The notes beneath the pieces were generated by a model. It had not been told where the DNA came from. It did no database searches and saw nothing but the letters and a program-made list of their open reading frames with translations. The translations under genes were made by a program, and so were the position numbers. From positions 3,968,001-4,032,000 of the forward strand of contig NZ_CP041730.1 of assembly GCF_007431345.1 (NCBI RefSeq): a stretch of DNA of 64,000 nt, in the 5' to 3' direction. This DNA comes from Chitinimonas arctica (GTDB taxonomy: Bacteria > Pseudomonadota > Gammaproteobacteria > Burkholderiales > Chitinimonadaceae). This document shows positions 25,220 through 34,113 of the stretch, one piece after another (position 1 is the first letter of the stretch; each line of letters begins with the position of its first letter).

Positions 25220-25280
25220 ACATATGGGTGCGGCAAGCCTTGTGCGTTGCCGCCTTCCAAAGGCAAACCAGGCGATTCCG

Positions 25281-28200
25281 ATGACTCCGCTTTACCCTGA
25301 CCTACCCAGTAGCCTGGCCAGCTTTGCCGGCATCCGCGACAACCTGTTCCGCGACGAGGCGGAGGCGATAGGCAGCCTGTTGCCGCTGGCGCGGCTGGAT
25401 GAGCAGGCCGAAAAGGCCGTGCATGTGCGCACGCTATCGCTGGCGCAAGGTGTGCGCCAGGCGGCCAGCAAGAACCACTTCGAAGCCTTCCTGCAAAGCT
25501 ATGGCCTGGGCAGCGAAGAAGGGGTGGCCTTGATGGCGCTGGCCGAAGCCCTGCTGCGTATCCCCGATACCAATACCCAGGACCAGCTGATCCGCGATCT
25601 GCTGGAAAGCCGCGACTGGCGCCGTTCGCAAACCGCCACCTGGCTGGTCAGCGCGGCCAGCCGCGCCTTGCTGTTCACCGACAGCTGGATCGACGCCAGC
25701 GAGGGCCGCCACTGGTTCGACCGGCTGTTGCGCAAGATGGGCGAGCCTGTCCTCCGCAGTGCCATGAAGGCCGGCATGAAGGTGATGGCCAATAACTTCG
25801 TGGTGGGCGAAACCATCGAGGAAGCGCTCAATAACGCCGACAAACGCTGGCGCTATTCCTACGACATGCTGGGCGAGGCGGCGCTGACCAATGCCGATGC
25901 CGAAGCCTATTTCCGTGCCTACCACGAGGCCATCGCCGCCCTGGGCCGCCGCGAGGACAAGCAGCAGGGCTTTGCCCGCCAGTCCATCTCGGTAAAGCTG
26001 TCGGCCATCCATCCGCGCTATGAATTTGCCCAGCTGGAACGGGTGCAGACCGAACTGTATGGCCGTCTGCTCGATTTGGCCCAGGCCGCCGCCAAGGCCG
26101 ACCTGGTCTTCAGCATCGATGCCGAGGAAAGCGAGCGGCTGGAAATTTCCCTGTGGCTGTACGAGCGGCTGCTGCGCGAACCGAGCCTGAAGAACTGGCG
26201 CGGCCTGGGTCTGGTGGTGCAGGCCTACCAGAAGCGGGCGCCGTTCGTGATCGATTGGCTGGCCGAGCTGGCCGCCGACACCGGCCGCGTGTTGCCCATC
26301 CGGCTGGTGAAGGGCGCTTATTGGGATAGCGAGATCAAGCGGGCCCAGCAAAACGGCCTGGCCGGCTATCCGGTCTACACCCGCAAGCATCACACCGACG
26401 TGGCCTACCTGGCCTGCGCGCGCAAGCTGCTCGACCATGGTCCCGAGCGGTTCTATCCGCAGTTCGCCAGCCACAACGCCCAAACCCTCAGCTGGATCGT
26501 GGAAGCCACCCGCAATCGCGGCAACTCCTTCGAGATCCAGCGCCTGCACGGCATGGGCGAAGCCCTCCATTCCCAGATCCACGAGCGGGAAGGGGTGGCC
26601 AGCCGCGTCTATGCGCCGGTAGGCCGCTTCCACGCCTTGCTGCCCTACCTGGTGCGGCGCCTGCTGGAAAACGGCGCCAACTCCTCCTTTGTCCACCAGT
26701 TGGCCGACACCCGCGTGCCGCTGGAAAGCATCGCCGATAACCCGGCGCAGACCGTTGCCCGCCAAGCCGTTACGCCAGGCGTAAAGGCCCCCTGCGATGT
26801 CTTCGCGCCACGCCGCAACAGCCAAGGATTTGCCATGACCGATATCGTTACGCTCGAACCGCTGCGCCAGCGCCTTGCCGCGCTGGAGTCCGGTACCTTC
26901 CACGCCACCCCCATCGTCGGTGGCCAACGCCCGGCCGGCACCGGCCAGCCGCGTGTCAGCCCAATCGACCTGGAACGCAAGATCGGTACCCTGGTGGCGA
27001 CCGATGCCGCCGCCGTGGCAAAGGCCCTGGACCTGGCCGATGCGGCGCAGGACGGCTGGGCCGACCAAGCGCCTACCGCGCGGGCTGCCCTGCTGGAGAA
27101 AGCCGCCGATCTATTGGAAGCGCGCCAGGACGAATTCCTGTGGCTGTTGAGCCGCGAAGCCGGCAAGACCCTGCCCGATGCGCTGGGCGAACTGCGCGAA
27201 GCAGTGGACTATTGCCGCTTCTACGCCCATGAAGCCCGCCGCCTGATGGGTGCCGCCATTGCCTTGCCGGGCGTGACCGGCGAGAGCAACGAGCTGCGCC
27301 TGAGCGGCCGTGGTCCCTTTATCGCCATCGCGCCGTGGAATTTCCCGCTGGCGATCTTCCTGGGCCAGATCACCGCCGCGCTGGCCGCCGGTAACACCGT
27401 GATCGCCAAGCCCTCGCGCCGCACGCCGCTGATCGGTATGCGCGCCATCGAGGCGCTGCTGGACGCCGGTATTCCGGCCGATGTGCTGCACTACCTGCCG
27501 GGCGAGTCCGGCGGCTTGTCCGACAAGCTGCTGGGCGACCCGCGCGTGGCCGGCGTCGCCTTTACCGGCTCGACCGGTGCTGCCTGGAAGATCAACCGCA
27601 CCCTGGCCGCCCGCGACAGCAGCATCGCCAGCCTGATCGCCGAAACCGGCGGTTTGAATGCCATGATCGCCGATAGCTCCGCCCACGTGGAACAACTGAT
27701 CATCGATGTATTGATGAGCGCCTTCAATTCGGCCGGCCAGCGCTGTTCCGCCCTGCGCATCCTGTTGGTACAGGACGATATCGCCGACCAGGTGATCGAG
27801 CGCTTGGGGCTGGCCATGCAGGAACTGCGCATGGGTGACCCGCTGCAATTGGCTACCGATGTCGGCCCCACCATCGACACCTTGTCGCAGCGCGATCTGC
27901 AGGCCTATTGCGACAAACTGGCCGGCACCGCCCGCCTGGTGGGACGCACGCCACAGCCGGCCGAGCTGTCCGGCGGCTGCTTCTTCGCCCCGCACGCATT
28001 CGAAGTGGCGCTGGATCAGCTGCCCACCTTCGAAACCTTCGGCCCGGTGCTGCATATTGCCCGCTTCAAGGGCGACCAGCTGGCCGACGCGGTACATCGC
28101 GTCAACAAGCTGGGCTTCGGCCTGACCATGGGTGTTCACACCCGCCTTGACAGCACGGTCGAGACCGTCCGCAAGCTGGCCAAGGTGGGCAATCTATACA

Positions 28201-28394
28201 TCAATCGCAACCAGATCGGTGCCGTGGTGGGTTCGCAGCCCTTCGGCGGCGAAGGGCTCAGCGGCACGGGCTTCAAGGCCGGCGGTCCGCACTATCTGCT
28301 GCGCTTCGCGTGCGAGCGCACCGTCACCATCAACACCGCGGCGGTGGGTGGCAATGTCAAGCTGATGGCGGGTGGCGAGGGAGAACACGCTTAA
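25281..28394 (+). CDS. putA: Bifunctional proline dehydrogenase / pyrroline-5-carboxylate dehydrogenase, short PutA
   Basis: 1037 aa from ATG 25281. The FAD-dependent proline dehydrogenase barrel is at about 150-480 (RQSISVKLSAIHPRYEF, LPIRLVKGAYWDSEIKRAQ, YPQFASHNAQTL). The aldehyde dehydrogenase is at about 540-1020, with general base Glu788 in AETGG and catalytic Cys822 in NSAGQRCSALR. It oxidises proline to glutamate with substrate channelling at the inner membrane. It lacks the N-terminal ribbon-helix-helix of E. coli PutA, so it does not autoregulate by DNA binding; the divergent Lrp protein probably does. The frame is open far upstream, but ATG 25281 gives the family N-terminus. A terminator follows. 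Confidence 0.93.
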   Translation: MTPLYPDLPSSLASFAGIRDNLFRDEAEAIGSLLPLARLDEQAEKAVHVRTLSLAQGVRQAASKNHFEAFLQSYGLGSEEGVALMALAEALLRIPDTNTQDQLIRDLLESRDWRRSQTATWLVSAASRALLFTDSWIDASEGRHWFDRLLRKMGEPVLRSAMKAGMKVMANNFVVGETIEEALNNADKRWRYSYDMLGEAALTNADAEAYFRAYHEAIAALGRREDKQQGFARQSISVKLSAIHPRYEFAQLERVQTELYGRLLDLAQAAAKADLVFSIDAEESERLEISLWLYERLLREPSLKNWRGLGLVVQAYQKRAPFVIDWLAELAADTGRVLPIRLVKGAYWDSEIKRAQQNGLAGYPVYTRKHHTDVAYLACARKLLDHGPERFYPQFASHNAQTLSWIVEATRNRGNSFEIQRLHGMGEALHSQIHEREGVASRVYAPVGRFHALLPYLVRRLLENGANSSFVHQLADTRVPLESIADNPAQTVARQAVTPGVKAPCDVFAPRRNSQGFAMTDIVTLEPLRQRLAALESGTFHATPIVGGQRPAGTGQPRVSPIDLERKIGTLVATDAAAVAKALDLADAAQDGWADQAPTARAALLEKAADLLEARQDEFLWLLSREAGKTLPDALGELREAVDYCRFYAHEARRLMGAAIALPGVTGESNELRLSGRGPFIAIAPWNFPLAIFLGQITAALAAGNTVIAKPSRRTPLIGMRAIEALLDAGIPADVLHYLPGESGGLSDKLLGDPRVAGVAFTGSTGAAWKINRTLAARDSSIASLIAETGGLNAMIADSSAHVEQLIIDVLMSAFNSAGQRCSALRILLVQDDIADQVIERLGLAMQELRMGDPLQLATDVGPTIDTLSQRDLQAYCDKLAGTARLVGRTPQPAELSGGCFFAPHAFEVALDQLPTFETFGPVLHIARFKGDQLADAVHRVNKLGFGLTMGVHTRLDSTVETVRKLAKVGNLYINRNQIGAVVGSQPFGGEGLSGTGFKAGGPHYLLRFACERTVTINTAAVGGNVKLMAGGEGEHA

Positions 28395-28475
28395 GGCGTA
28401 ATGGTGGTAGTAATACTCGCCGCGTGAGCGGGTGCGCATCCCCATTGGTGCGCATCCCGTTGCCGGCAGGTACCC

Positions 28476-28511
28476 ATGACCGGTGGCGATGGCGCTGCCG
28501 GTCATTTTTTT
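28476..28511 (+). terminator. Rho-independent terminator after putA
   Basis: ATGACCGG (28476-28483) pairs with CCGGTCAT (28498-28505), followed by a T run. Just upstream is a short direct repeat of GGTGCGCATCCC. Confidence 0.7.
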
Positions 28512-28572
28512 AAAAGTTCACCGCCCTTGGTCTAGGATAAAGCGTCCTCATCTCCCCTGATAAGGCCGCTCC

Positions 28573-29970
28573 GTGTTCGATTTCAAAAGTATCAGTCTCA
28601 AACTGAACCTGCTGTTCGTGGCTATCGTCACCCTGGTCCTGGCCGCTTCAGGAGCTTACAACTATCACCGTACCGAGAGCGATCTGCTGGGACAGCGGCA
28701 AGCGGCTATCGCCAATATTCTCGACAGGCTGTCGCTTTCGCTGCCGGTGGCGGTCTGGAATTTCGATGCCACCCAGGCCGAGAGCATCGTCCGCTCCGAG
28801 ATCAACCGCAGCTTCGTGCGCGGCATCTCGGTCAGTGCCGAGGACAAGGTCTTCCTCAGCCTGCGCCACGATATGGCCGGCAAGATCGAATCCGGCCCGA
28901 TCAAGACCCTGGACAACGATGTCCGGCGTGCCGCCGATCTCCGCTACACCGCCAATGGTGCTACCCGCTCGGTGGGACGGGTGGATCTGTTCGTCAGCAA
29001 TGCCGATATCGTCCAACAATTGCAGAGCCGGTTGCTGTTTATCGTCGGCCAGATCGTGGTCGTCGATATCATACTTATCCTCTCCCTCTTGCTGGCCTTG
29101 CGCAGCCTGGTGATCCGGCCCTTGCAGCGCGTGAACGGGGCCTTGGCCGCCATTGCCACCGGGCAGCTCAAAGCCCCTCCCGTGGTAGAGGGCCGCGACG
29201 AGATCGGTCAATTGGCGGCCGCCGTCACCAATATGAGCAATACCTTGGCCAGCGTGATCGGCAAGGTGCGCAATTCCACCGAACTGGTCAGCGATGCCGC
29301 CGCGCAGATCAGCGGCGCCGCCATGTCCTTGTCAGCCTCCAGCAGCAGCCAGGCCGCCAGCGTGGAGGAAACCAGCGCATCGATGGAACAGGTCACGGCT
29401 TCCGTGACGCAGAACACCGAAAATGCCCGCGCCACCGATGGCATCGCCATGCAGAACGTCGTACAGGCCGAATCGGGCGGGGATGCGGTGCGTCGTACCG
29501 TGCTGGCCATGAACCAGATCGCGCAAAAGATCGGCATCGTCGACGAGATCGCCTACCAGACCAATATGCTGGCCCTCAATGCCGCCATCGAAGCGGCCCG
29601 GGCGGGTGTGCACGGCAAGGGCTTCGCGGTGGTGGCACAGGAAGTGCGCAAGTTGGCCGAGCGCAGCCAGAGCGCCGCGCGCGAAATCGGCGAGTTGGCG
29701 AACGAAAGCGTGGTCATGGCCAACCAGGCAGGCGAACTGTTCGTGGTGATGGTGCCCAGTATCCGCAAGACCGCCGCCCTGGTGCAGGAGATTTCGGCTG
29801 CGTCCAGTGACCAGACCAACGGCATCGAACAGATCCATGCCGGTATCACCCAGATCAGTTTTTCCATGCAATCCAATGCCGCCGCGGCCGAGGAATTGTC
29901 CGCCACCGCCACGGCCATGACGGACCAGGCCGCCGAACTGCGCGAGATGGTCGCCTACTTCAAGACTTGA
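28573..29970 (+). CDS. Methyl-accepting chemotaxis protein
   Basis: 465 aa from a GTG at 28573. The first transmembrane segment is LNLLFVAIVTLVLAASGAYNY; a periplasmic domain of about 120 residues follows, and the second segment is LFIVGQIVVVDIILILSLLLAL. A HAMP domain (PLQRVNGALAAIATGQLK) leads to the coiled-coil signalling domain, whose hairpin tip reads EIAYQTNMLALNAAIEAARAG with GKGFAVVAQEVRKLAERS after it. It relays ligand signals to CheA/CheW. No C-terminal CheR-binding pentapeptide is present. The ligand is unknown; position beside putA makes an amino acid possible. Confidence 0.93.
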   Translation: MFDFKSISLKLNLLFVAIVTLVLAASGAYNYHRTESDLLGQRQAAIANILDRLSLSLPVAVWNFDATQAESIVRSEINRSFVRGISVSAEDKVFLSLRHDMAGKIESGPIKTLDNDVRRAADLRYTANGATRSVGRVDLFVSNADIVQQLQSRLLFIVGQIVVVDIILILSLLLALRSLVIRPLQRVNGALAAIATGQLKAPPVVEGRDEIGQLAAAVTNMSNTLASVIGKVRNSTELVSDAAAQISGAAMSLSASSSSQAASVEETSASMEQVTASVTQNTENARATDGIAMQNVVQAESGGDAVRRTVLAMNQIAQKIGIVDEIAYQTNMLALNAAIEAARAGVHGKGFAVVAQEVRKLAERSQSAAREIGELANESVVMANQAGELFVVMVPSIRKTAALVQEISAASSDQTNGIEQIHAGITQISFSMQSNAAAAEELSATATAMTDQAAELREMVAYFKT

Positions 29971-30078
29971 CGGTAAACGCAGCGGAGCAGCCACCGGCAG
30001 GGAAAAGCAAGCGGACTGTGCCGGTTGCCGAAGGCCGTGCTCGGTTAAACTGCCCGGCCACCCCCTCCGTGCCTTGCC

Positions 30079-31296
30079 ATGTCCACCACCCATACCGAAC
30101 CGTCGCGCAGCGGTTTTATCCTATTGCTCGCCGGCCTGGCGATGTTCGGACCGTTCTCCATCGACACCGTCTTCCCCATGTTCCCGCAGATGGAACAGGC
30201 GCTGGGCATCGGCCCGGTGCAGATGCAACAGACCATCAGTGTCTACCTGTTTGCCTATGCCCTGATGTCGCTGCTGCACGGCCCTCTGTCGGATGCCTTG
30301 GGACGCCGGGTGGTGATCATGGCCGGGGTGGCGCTGTTCGTGGTGTCCTCGGTGGGATGTGCGCTATCCACTTCGCTGTGGCAGCTCCTGGCGTTCCGCG
30401 CCCTCCAGGGCATGTCGGCCGGATCAGGCCTGATCGTCGGCCGAGCCATCATCCGTGACCGATTTCACGGGGCGGAAGCGCAGCGGGTCATGTCGCGCAT
30501 CACCATGGTATTCGGCGTGGCCCCGGCCATCGCACCCATTATCGGGGGGATGATAGGCACGCGCTTCGGTTGGGCTGCCATCTTCTGGTTCCTGACCTTG
30601 TTCGGCGTGCTTCTGCTGGCGACCTGCTGGCGCTGGCTGCCGGAAACGCATCCACGCAGCGCCCGCCTGCCGCTGACACCGGGGCCGCTGTTCGGCCGCT
30701 ACCTGCAGATGCTGGCCAATCCGCGCTTCGTTTGGTTGAGCCTGTCGGGCGCCTTCAACTTCTCGACCCTGTTTATCTATATCTCGTCCGCACCGATGTT
30801 CGTGCTGACCCATCTCAAGCTGGGGCCAACCCAGTTCGGCTATTTCTTTGTGCCGGCCATCGCCGGCATGATGCTGGGCGCCTACTTCTCCGGGCGCCGG
30901 GCCGGCCGCCATACGCCGGCTTCGAACGTGCAACTGGCCTATCGCGTCATGCTGACCGCCGGCTTGATCAATGTGGCTTACTGCTTGTTCGCACCCTCGT
31001 TCGTCTGGCCGTGGGCGGTGATACCCGTCATGGTCAGCGGTGCGGGTATTTCCTTGGCCTTTCCGACCCTGACCTTGCTGCTGCTCGATCTCTATCCGCA
31101 GGAGCGCGGTACCGCATCGTCGCTGCAAGCCTTTATCCAATTGATGTTGAGCGCCGTGGTGGCAGGGCTGTTGTCGCCCTGGCTGGCGCAGCAACCGGTC
31201 TGGCTGGCGGCCGGTGCGGTCGGCTTCAGCGCGCTGGGCTTGCTGGCCTGGTATCTGGCGCGGCGCGCGGGCGTCAGCGCGCAGGTGGCGCTGTAA
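30079..31296 (+). CDS. MFS multidrug efflux transporter, Bcr/CflA family
   Basis: 405 aa, about 12 transmembrane helices. Typical Bcr/CflA features are MFGPFSIDTVFPMFPQMEQALG in TM1, the loop 2-3 motif HGPLSDALGRRVVIMAG, and RALQGMSAGSGLIVGRAIIRD for motif C-like residues. It exports hydrophobic drugs by proton antiport at the inner membrane. Cargo cannot be deduced. An AraC-type regulator gene follows 97 nt downstream on the same strand and could control it. Confidence 0.88.
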   Translation: MSTTHTEPSRSGFILLLAGLAMFGPFSIDTVFPMFPQMEQALGIGPVQMQQTISVYLFAYALMSLLHGPLSDALGRRVVIMAGVALFVVSSVGCALSTSLWQLLAFRALQGMSAGSGLIVGRAIIRDRFHGAEAQRVMSRITMVFGVAPAIAPIIGGMIGTRFGWAAIFWFLTLFGVLLLATCWRWLPETHPRSARLPLTPGPLFGRYLQMLANPRFVWLSLSGAFNFSTLFIYISSAPMFVLTHLKLGPTQFGYFFVPAIAGMMLGAYFSGRRAGRHTPASNVQLAYRVMLTAGLINVAYCLFAPSFVWPWAVIPVMVSGAGISLAFPTLTLLLLDLYPQERGTASSLQAFIQLMLSAVVAGLLSPWLAQQPVWLAAGAVGFSALGLLAWYLARRAGVSAQVAL

Positions 31297-31392
31297 AGTC
31301 GGTTGTGAAATGCGCAAGCGGGGGAGAGCGCGCGGCCGGGCGAAAGCCTAAGCTGCGTCCGACCTGAAACGAAGCGGACCTGCCCAAAGCGC

Positions 31393-32301
31393 ATGCGTAA
31401 AATCACCGAACTGTCCTACCGGGGCCGGATCAACCGGGTGACTGCCCATATCGAAGCCCACCTGGCCGAGCCATTGACCGGCGACAGCCTGGCCGAACTG
31501 GCGGCCTTGTCGCGCTTCCATTTCCATCGCATGTTTTGCGCCATGCTGGGTGAAACGCCGGCCCAGTATGTGCAACGCCGCCGCCTGCACCGGGCGGTGG
31601 ATAGACTGCGAGGCAGCCAGGCCAGCGTCACGGCTATCGCGCTGGAATGCGGCTTCGATAGCGCACATGCCTTGGGCAAGGCCTTGCGGCGTAGCACCGG
31701 CATGAGCGCGACGGCTTTGCGCCTGGCCGCACGGGAAGGCGCCGCCCATCCGTTTCGGGTCTTTCGTCCTCAACCCGCCCGGAAAGACAGACATATGCTC
31801 CAGCCACAGTTCAAGGATTTTCCCAGCCGCACCATTCTGGTTGCGACCGAATTCGGTATCTTCGATAACGATGCCGGCGCTGCCGCGCGCCGCGCGATCC
31901 AGCGTTTGGAACAATTTGTCGATGCGCATCCGGTTTGGCGCGATCATATGCGAGGTTGCCTCGCCTACAGCAGCCGGCCGCCGGAAGGCCCGAACGACCC
32001 CGACTTCCCGTTCAACGCCGCCTTTATCATGGACGCGCCGCCGCTATTGCCGGACGGCAGCGACCTACGCCTGGAAACGCTGCCGGGCACCCGCTGCGCG
32101 GTCTTCCGCCATATCGGCCCGTACCGGACGCTGTGGCAGACCTGGCAAGCCATCTACCGCGACTGGCTGCCTTCAGCCGACGTGAAGCTTCGCCACCAGC
32201 AACCATGGGAGGAGTACATGAACTCGCCGCATGACGTGCCGCCGGCCGAGCTGGTCACCGAAATCTGCGTGCCGGTGGAAGGGCCGCAAATCCAATCCTG
32301 A
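31393..32301 (+). CDS. AraC-family regulator with GyrI-like ligand-binding domain
   Basis: 302 aa. Unlike AraC itself, the two helix-turn-helix motifs are N-terminal (about 10-115: DSLAELAALSRFHFHRMFCAMLGETPAQYVQRRR and TAIALECGFDSAHALGKALRR). From about 138 a GyrI/SbmC-like domain follows (FKDFPSRTILVATEFG, GTRCAVFRHIGPYRTLWQTWQAIYRDWLP). This is the Rob/SoxS-like layout in which the C-terminal domain binds hydrophobic cations. With the upstream efflux pump, a drug-responsive activator is a fair inference. Confidence 0.88.
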   Translation: MRKITELSYRGRINRVTAHIEAHLAEPLTGDSLAELAALSRFHFHRMFCAMLGETPAQYVQRRRLHRAVDRLRGSQASVTAIALECGFDSAHALGKALRRSTGMSATALRLAAREGAAHPFRVFRPQPARKDRHMLQPQFKDFPSRTILVATEFGIFDNDAGAAARRAIQRLEQFVDAHPVWRDHMRGCLAYSSRPPEGPNDPDFPFNAAFIMDAPPLLPDGSDLRLETLPGTRCAVFRHIGPYRTLWQTWQAIYRDWLPSADVKLRHQQPWEEYMNSPHDVPPAELVTEICVPVEGPQIQS

Positions 32302-32303
32302 GT

Positions 32304-32549
32304 TCAACTATCCACAGCGGGCTTGTCGCGCGGCTTGAGTGCCGCCAGGCTGGCCTGCTGGAGTTCCAGCGTGCGTATGGTCATCTGCAGCATGCCCACT
32401 TGCATGGACAGCCATTGCTCCACCGTGCGCAGCTCGGCGATCTTGCGGGCGCATTCTTCCTCGCTCAGCGGCGGCATGAAAGCCTGCATCCCTTCCATGG
32501 GCTTGAAGAATTGCTTGAAAAAGGCGAAGGGGTCGTTTTGATCGCTCAT
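32304..32549 (-). CDS. phaM: PhaM-like polyhydroxyalkanoate granule regulatory protein
   Basis: 81 aa from ATG 32549. The pattern is that of PhaM: DPFAFFKQFFKP, MPPLSEEECARKIAELRTVEQWLSMQVGMLQMTIRTLELQQASLAAL. PhaM binds PHB synthase, activates it and links granules to DNA in Ralstonia-type bacteria. The basic, Ala/Lys/Pro-rich DNA-binding tail of Ralstonia PhaM is almost absent; the protein stops at KPRDKPAVDS, so it is the short form. It converges with the AraC gene (2-nt gap). No pha synthase lies nearby. Confidence 0.75.
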   Translation of the reverse strand: MSDQNDPFAFFKQFFKPMEGMQAFMPPLSEEECARKIAELRTVEQWLSMQVGMLQMTIRTLELQQASLAALKPRDKPAVDS

Positions 32550-32782
32550 ACGTAGGGGCTCCTCGGTTGGCAGCATTATGGCCGAGCGGAAGGGCGCGGC
32601 AAATAATGCTTTACCGGATGAGCGACGGCTTGGAATCCGTGGATGGTCCGCAAAAGCTAAAGCCGTTTAGTGTTTGCTGGGCAAATATGCGCCAGGGAAT
32701 CGTTGAAATATCGATTGTACGTAGACTGTGGCTCTCCACTCGGAAGCCGCATCATGCACCCACAAGAAACAGGCAGTGGACG

Positions 32783-33841
32783 CTAAGCGCTTGCTCCGAC
32801 AAGCGCCGCACGCTGTGTTTGCCGAAGCATGACAAGGGTTTCAAGTACAGCATGTTTATCTTGCAACTCACTGGGCGTAGCTTGCGCCAGGAGTGGGTTT
32901 CGGAGATGAATTTCTGTGCCCATGCGTTCGATTCGCATTTGCTCTAACGCGGCATCTATCTGCTTGGCTATAATTGAATTTAATCTTTCGCGGCTGCCGT
33001 TGTTGAAGCAATAAAGTATCGCAAGCACATTTATATCATCTTCCGTGTCGGTTATATTTTGCAATAATCGATTAATTGTTTCTAATACATTTTCCTGCTC
33101 GGCAAGCTGGGTGTGTTCCAGGGGGGTAGGCGTCTTGCTCTCCAATGCCTTCTGTTGGAGCAGGGCGTCCCGGAGTTGCCGATCCTGTTGTGAATAACTT
33201 TCCAGCTTGATTTCTATTTTCTCTGTAATACGTTTTAGTTCCGGTTCATCTTGTTTAACTTTTTCGGCTAAATTATTCATTATTGTTTCTAATTGTGATT
33301 CCAGGCTCAGGTTTGGTTGAGCTTGCGTAGGTAACTCTGGTGGGTTATCTTTCGTGCCGTTCGGAGTAAGAGGGTCTATTTTGTTACATTCAAGCTGAAT
33401 GGGGATTGGAGTGGCCGAATAGCTTATGTTGGGTGGGTAGTATACGTCATATGCCAAGTCTGGCTTCTCAACGGTCACGACAACCAAAGGTGTGGGTGGC
33501 TGAGCCGCGACCGAGTGGTTTTGGGGTGTTTGAAGAAACTCTTGATAAATTGCTTGATATTCTTCTTCTCCCCACGTTTGTTGGTTGATTGGGGTGATGG
33601 TCGTTTGATGAGGGAAATTTCCCCGGCTGCTTTTTTGCTCAGTCGGTGTGTGGCTGAATAGGTCTACAACTGCTTGGACGAATTTTTTAAATGTCTCGAA
33701 GAAAAATTCGATCGCTGAATAGAGTGCTACTGCGTAATTGCCGATTGCAGTGTGGCGTATTGGTTTTTTGGGTTCCGGCGCTTGCTGGTAATTTGCTGGT
33801 CCCAGTGCGCGACAAGATAGTGCAACGTTGGATGCGGTCAT
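32783..33841 (-). CDS. Low-GC orphan protein of unknown function
   Basis: 352 aa, not recognised. The base composition is clearly more AT-rich than its neighbours. N-terminal region: IGNYAVALYSAIEFFFETFKKFVQAVVDLFSH may be an amphipathic or membrane-associating helix. A Pro/Gln/Thr-rich middle (about 70-175) and a largely helical, charged C-terminal half follow (LESQLETIMNNLAEKVKQDEP, HAVLETLVMLRQTQRAALVG). No signal peptide. The general build (N-terminal domain ending in a Phe-rich helix, disordered linker, helical C-terminus) resembles the paralogues at 52-58.5 kb, but clear sequence identity was not seen. Probably acquired DNA. Confidence 0.6.
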   Translation of the reverse strand: MTASNVALSCRALGPANYQQAPEPKKPIRHTAIGNYAVALYSAIEFFFETFKKFVQAVVDLFSHTPTEQKSSRGNFPHQTTITPINQQTWGEEEYQAIYQEFLQTPQNHSVAAQPPTPLVVVTVEKPDLAYDVYYPPNISYSATPIPIQLECNKIDPLTPNGTKDNPPELPTQAQPNLSLESQLETIMNNLAEKVKQDEPELKRITEKIEIKLESYSQQDRQLRDALLQQKALESKTPTPLEHTQLAEQENVLETINRLLQNITDTEDDINVLAILYCFNNGSRERLNSIIAKQIDAALEQMRIERMGTEIHLRNPLLAQATPSELQDKHAVLETLVMLRQTQRAALVGASA

Positions 33842-34025
33842 TGTATTTCTCTTGTTCTGATTTGTTTAAAAATAGCGCGAGAGATAAGATTGAATTTCTA
33901 TACTTAATTAGATAATTAATCTAAATTTTTTCTGATCGAGTTGCTTTCCTATAAAGCTAGATTCTTTCGAAAAATGTCTGCTGGTCGAGGTCTGGGAAAG
34001 CCCTGGTTAGCTGTAGTCATGCCAA

Positions 34026-34082
34026 CGGCAGCACCCTTGCACTTACCGCTCGAAGCGAGCTGCAAGTGCAAGGGTGCTGCCG
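34026..34082. repeat. 57-nt near-perfect hairpin (19-bp perfect arms)
   Basis: CGGCAGCACCCTTGCACTT (34026-34044) and its exact complement at 34064-34082 flank a loop that itself folds (GCTCG-AAG-CGAGC). It lies between maeB and the low-GC orphan gene. On the maeB strand no T tract follows, so a simple intrinsic terminator is not convincing. It could be a repetitive-element end, a boundary of acquired DNA or an mRNA 3' stabiliser. Confidence 0.7.
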
Positions 34083-34113
34083 TGATTGCTTGCCAGCGTA
34101 GGTTTGCCTGGAC

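Noticed and set aside
32567..32947. Plus-strand frame of 126 codons after the PhaM gene
   Set aside because: No Shine-Dalgarno, odd composition and overlap with the opposite low-GC gene; no conserved motif.
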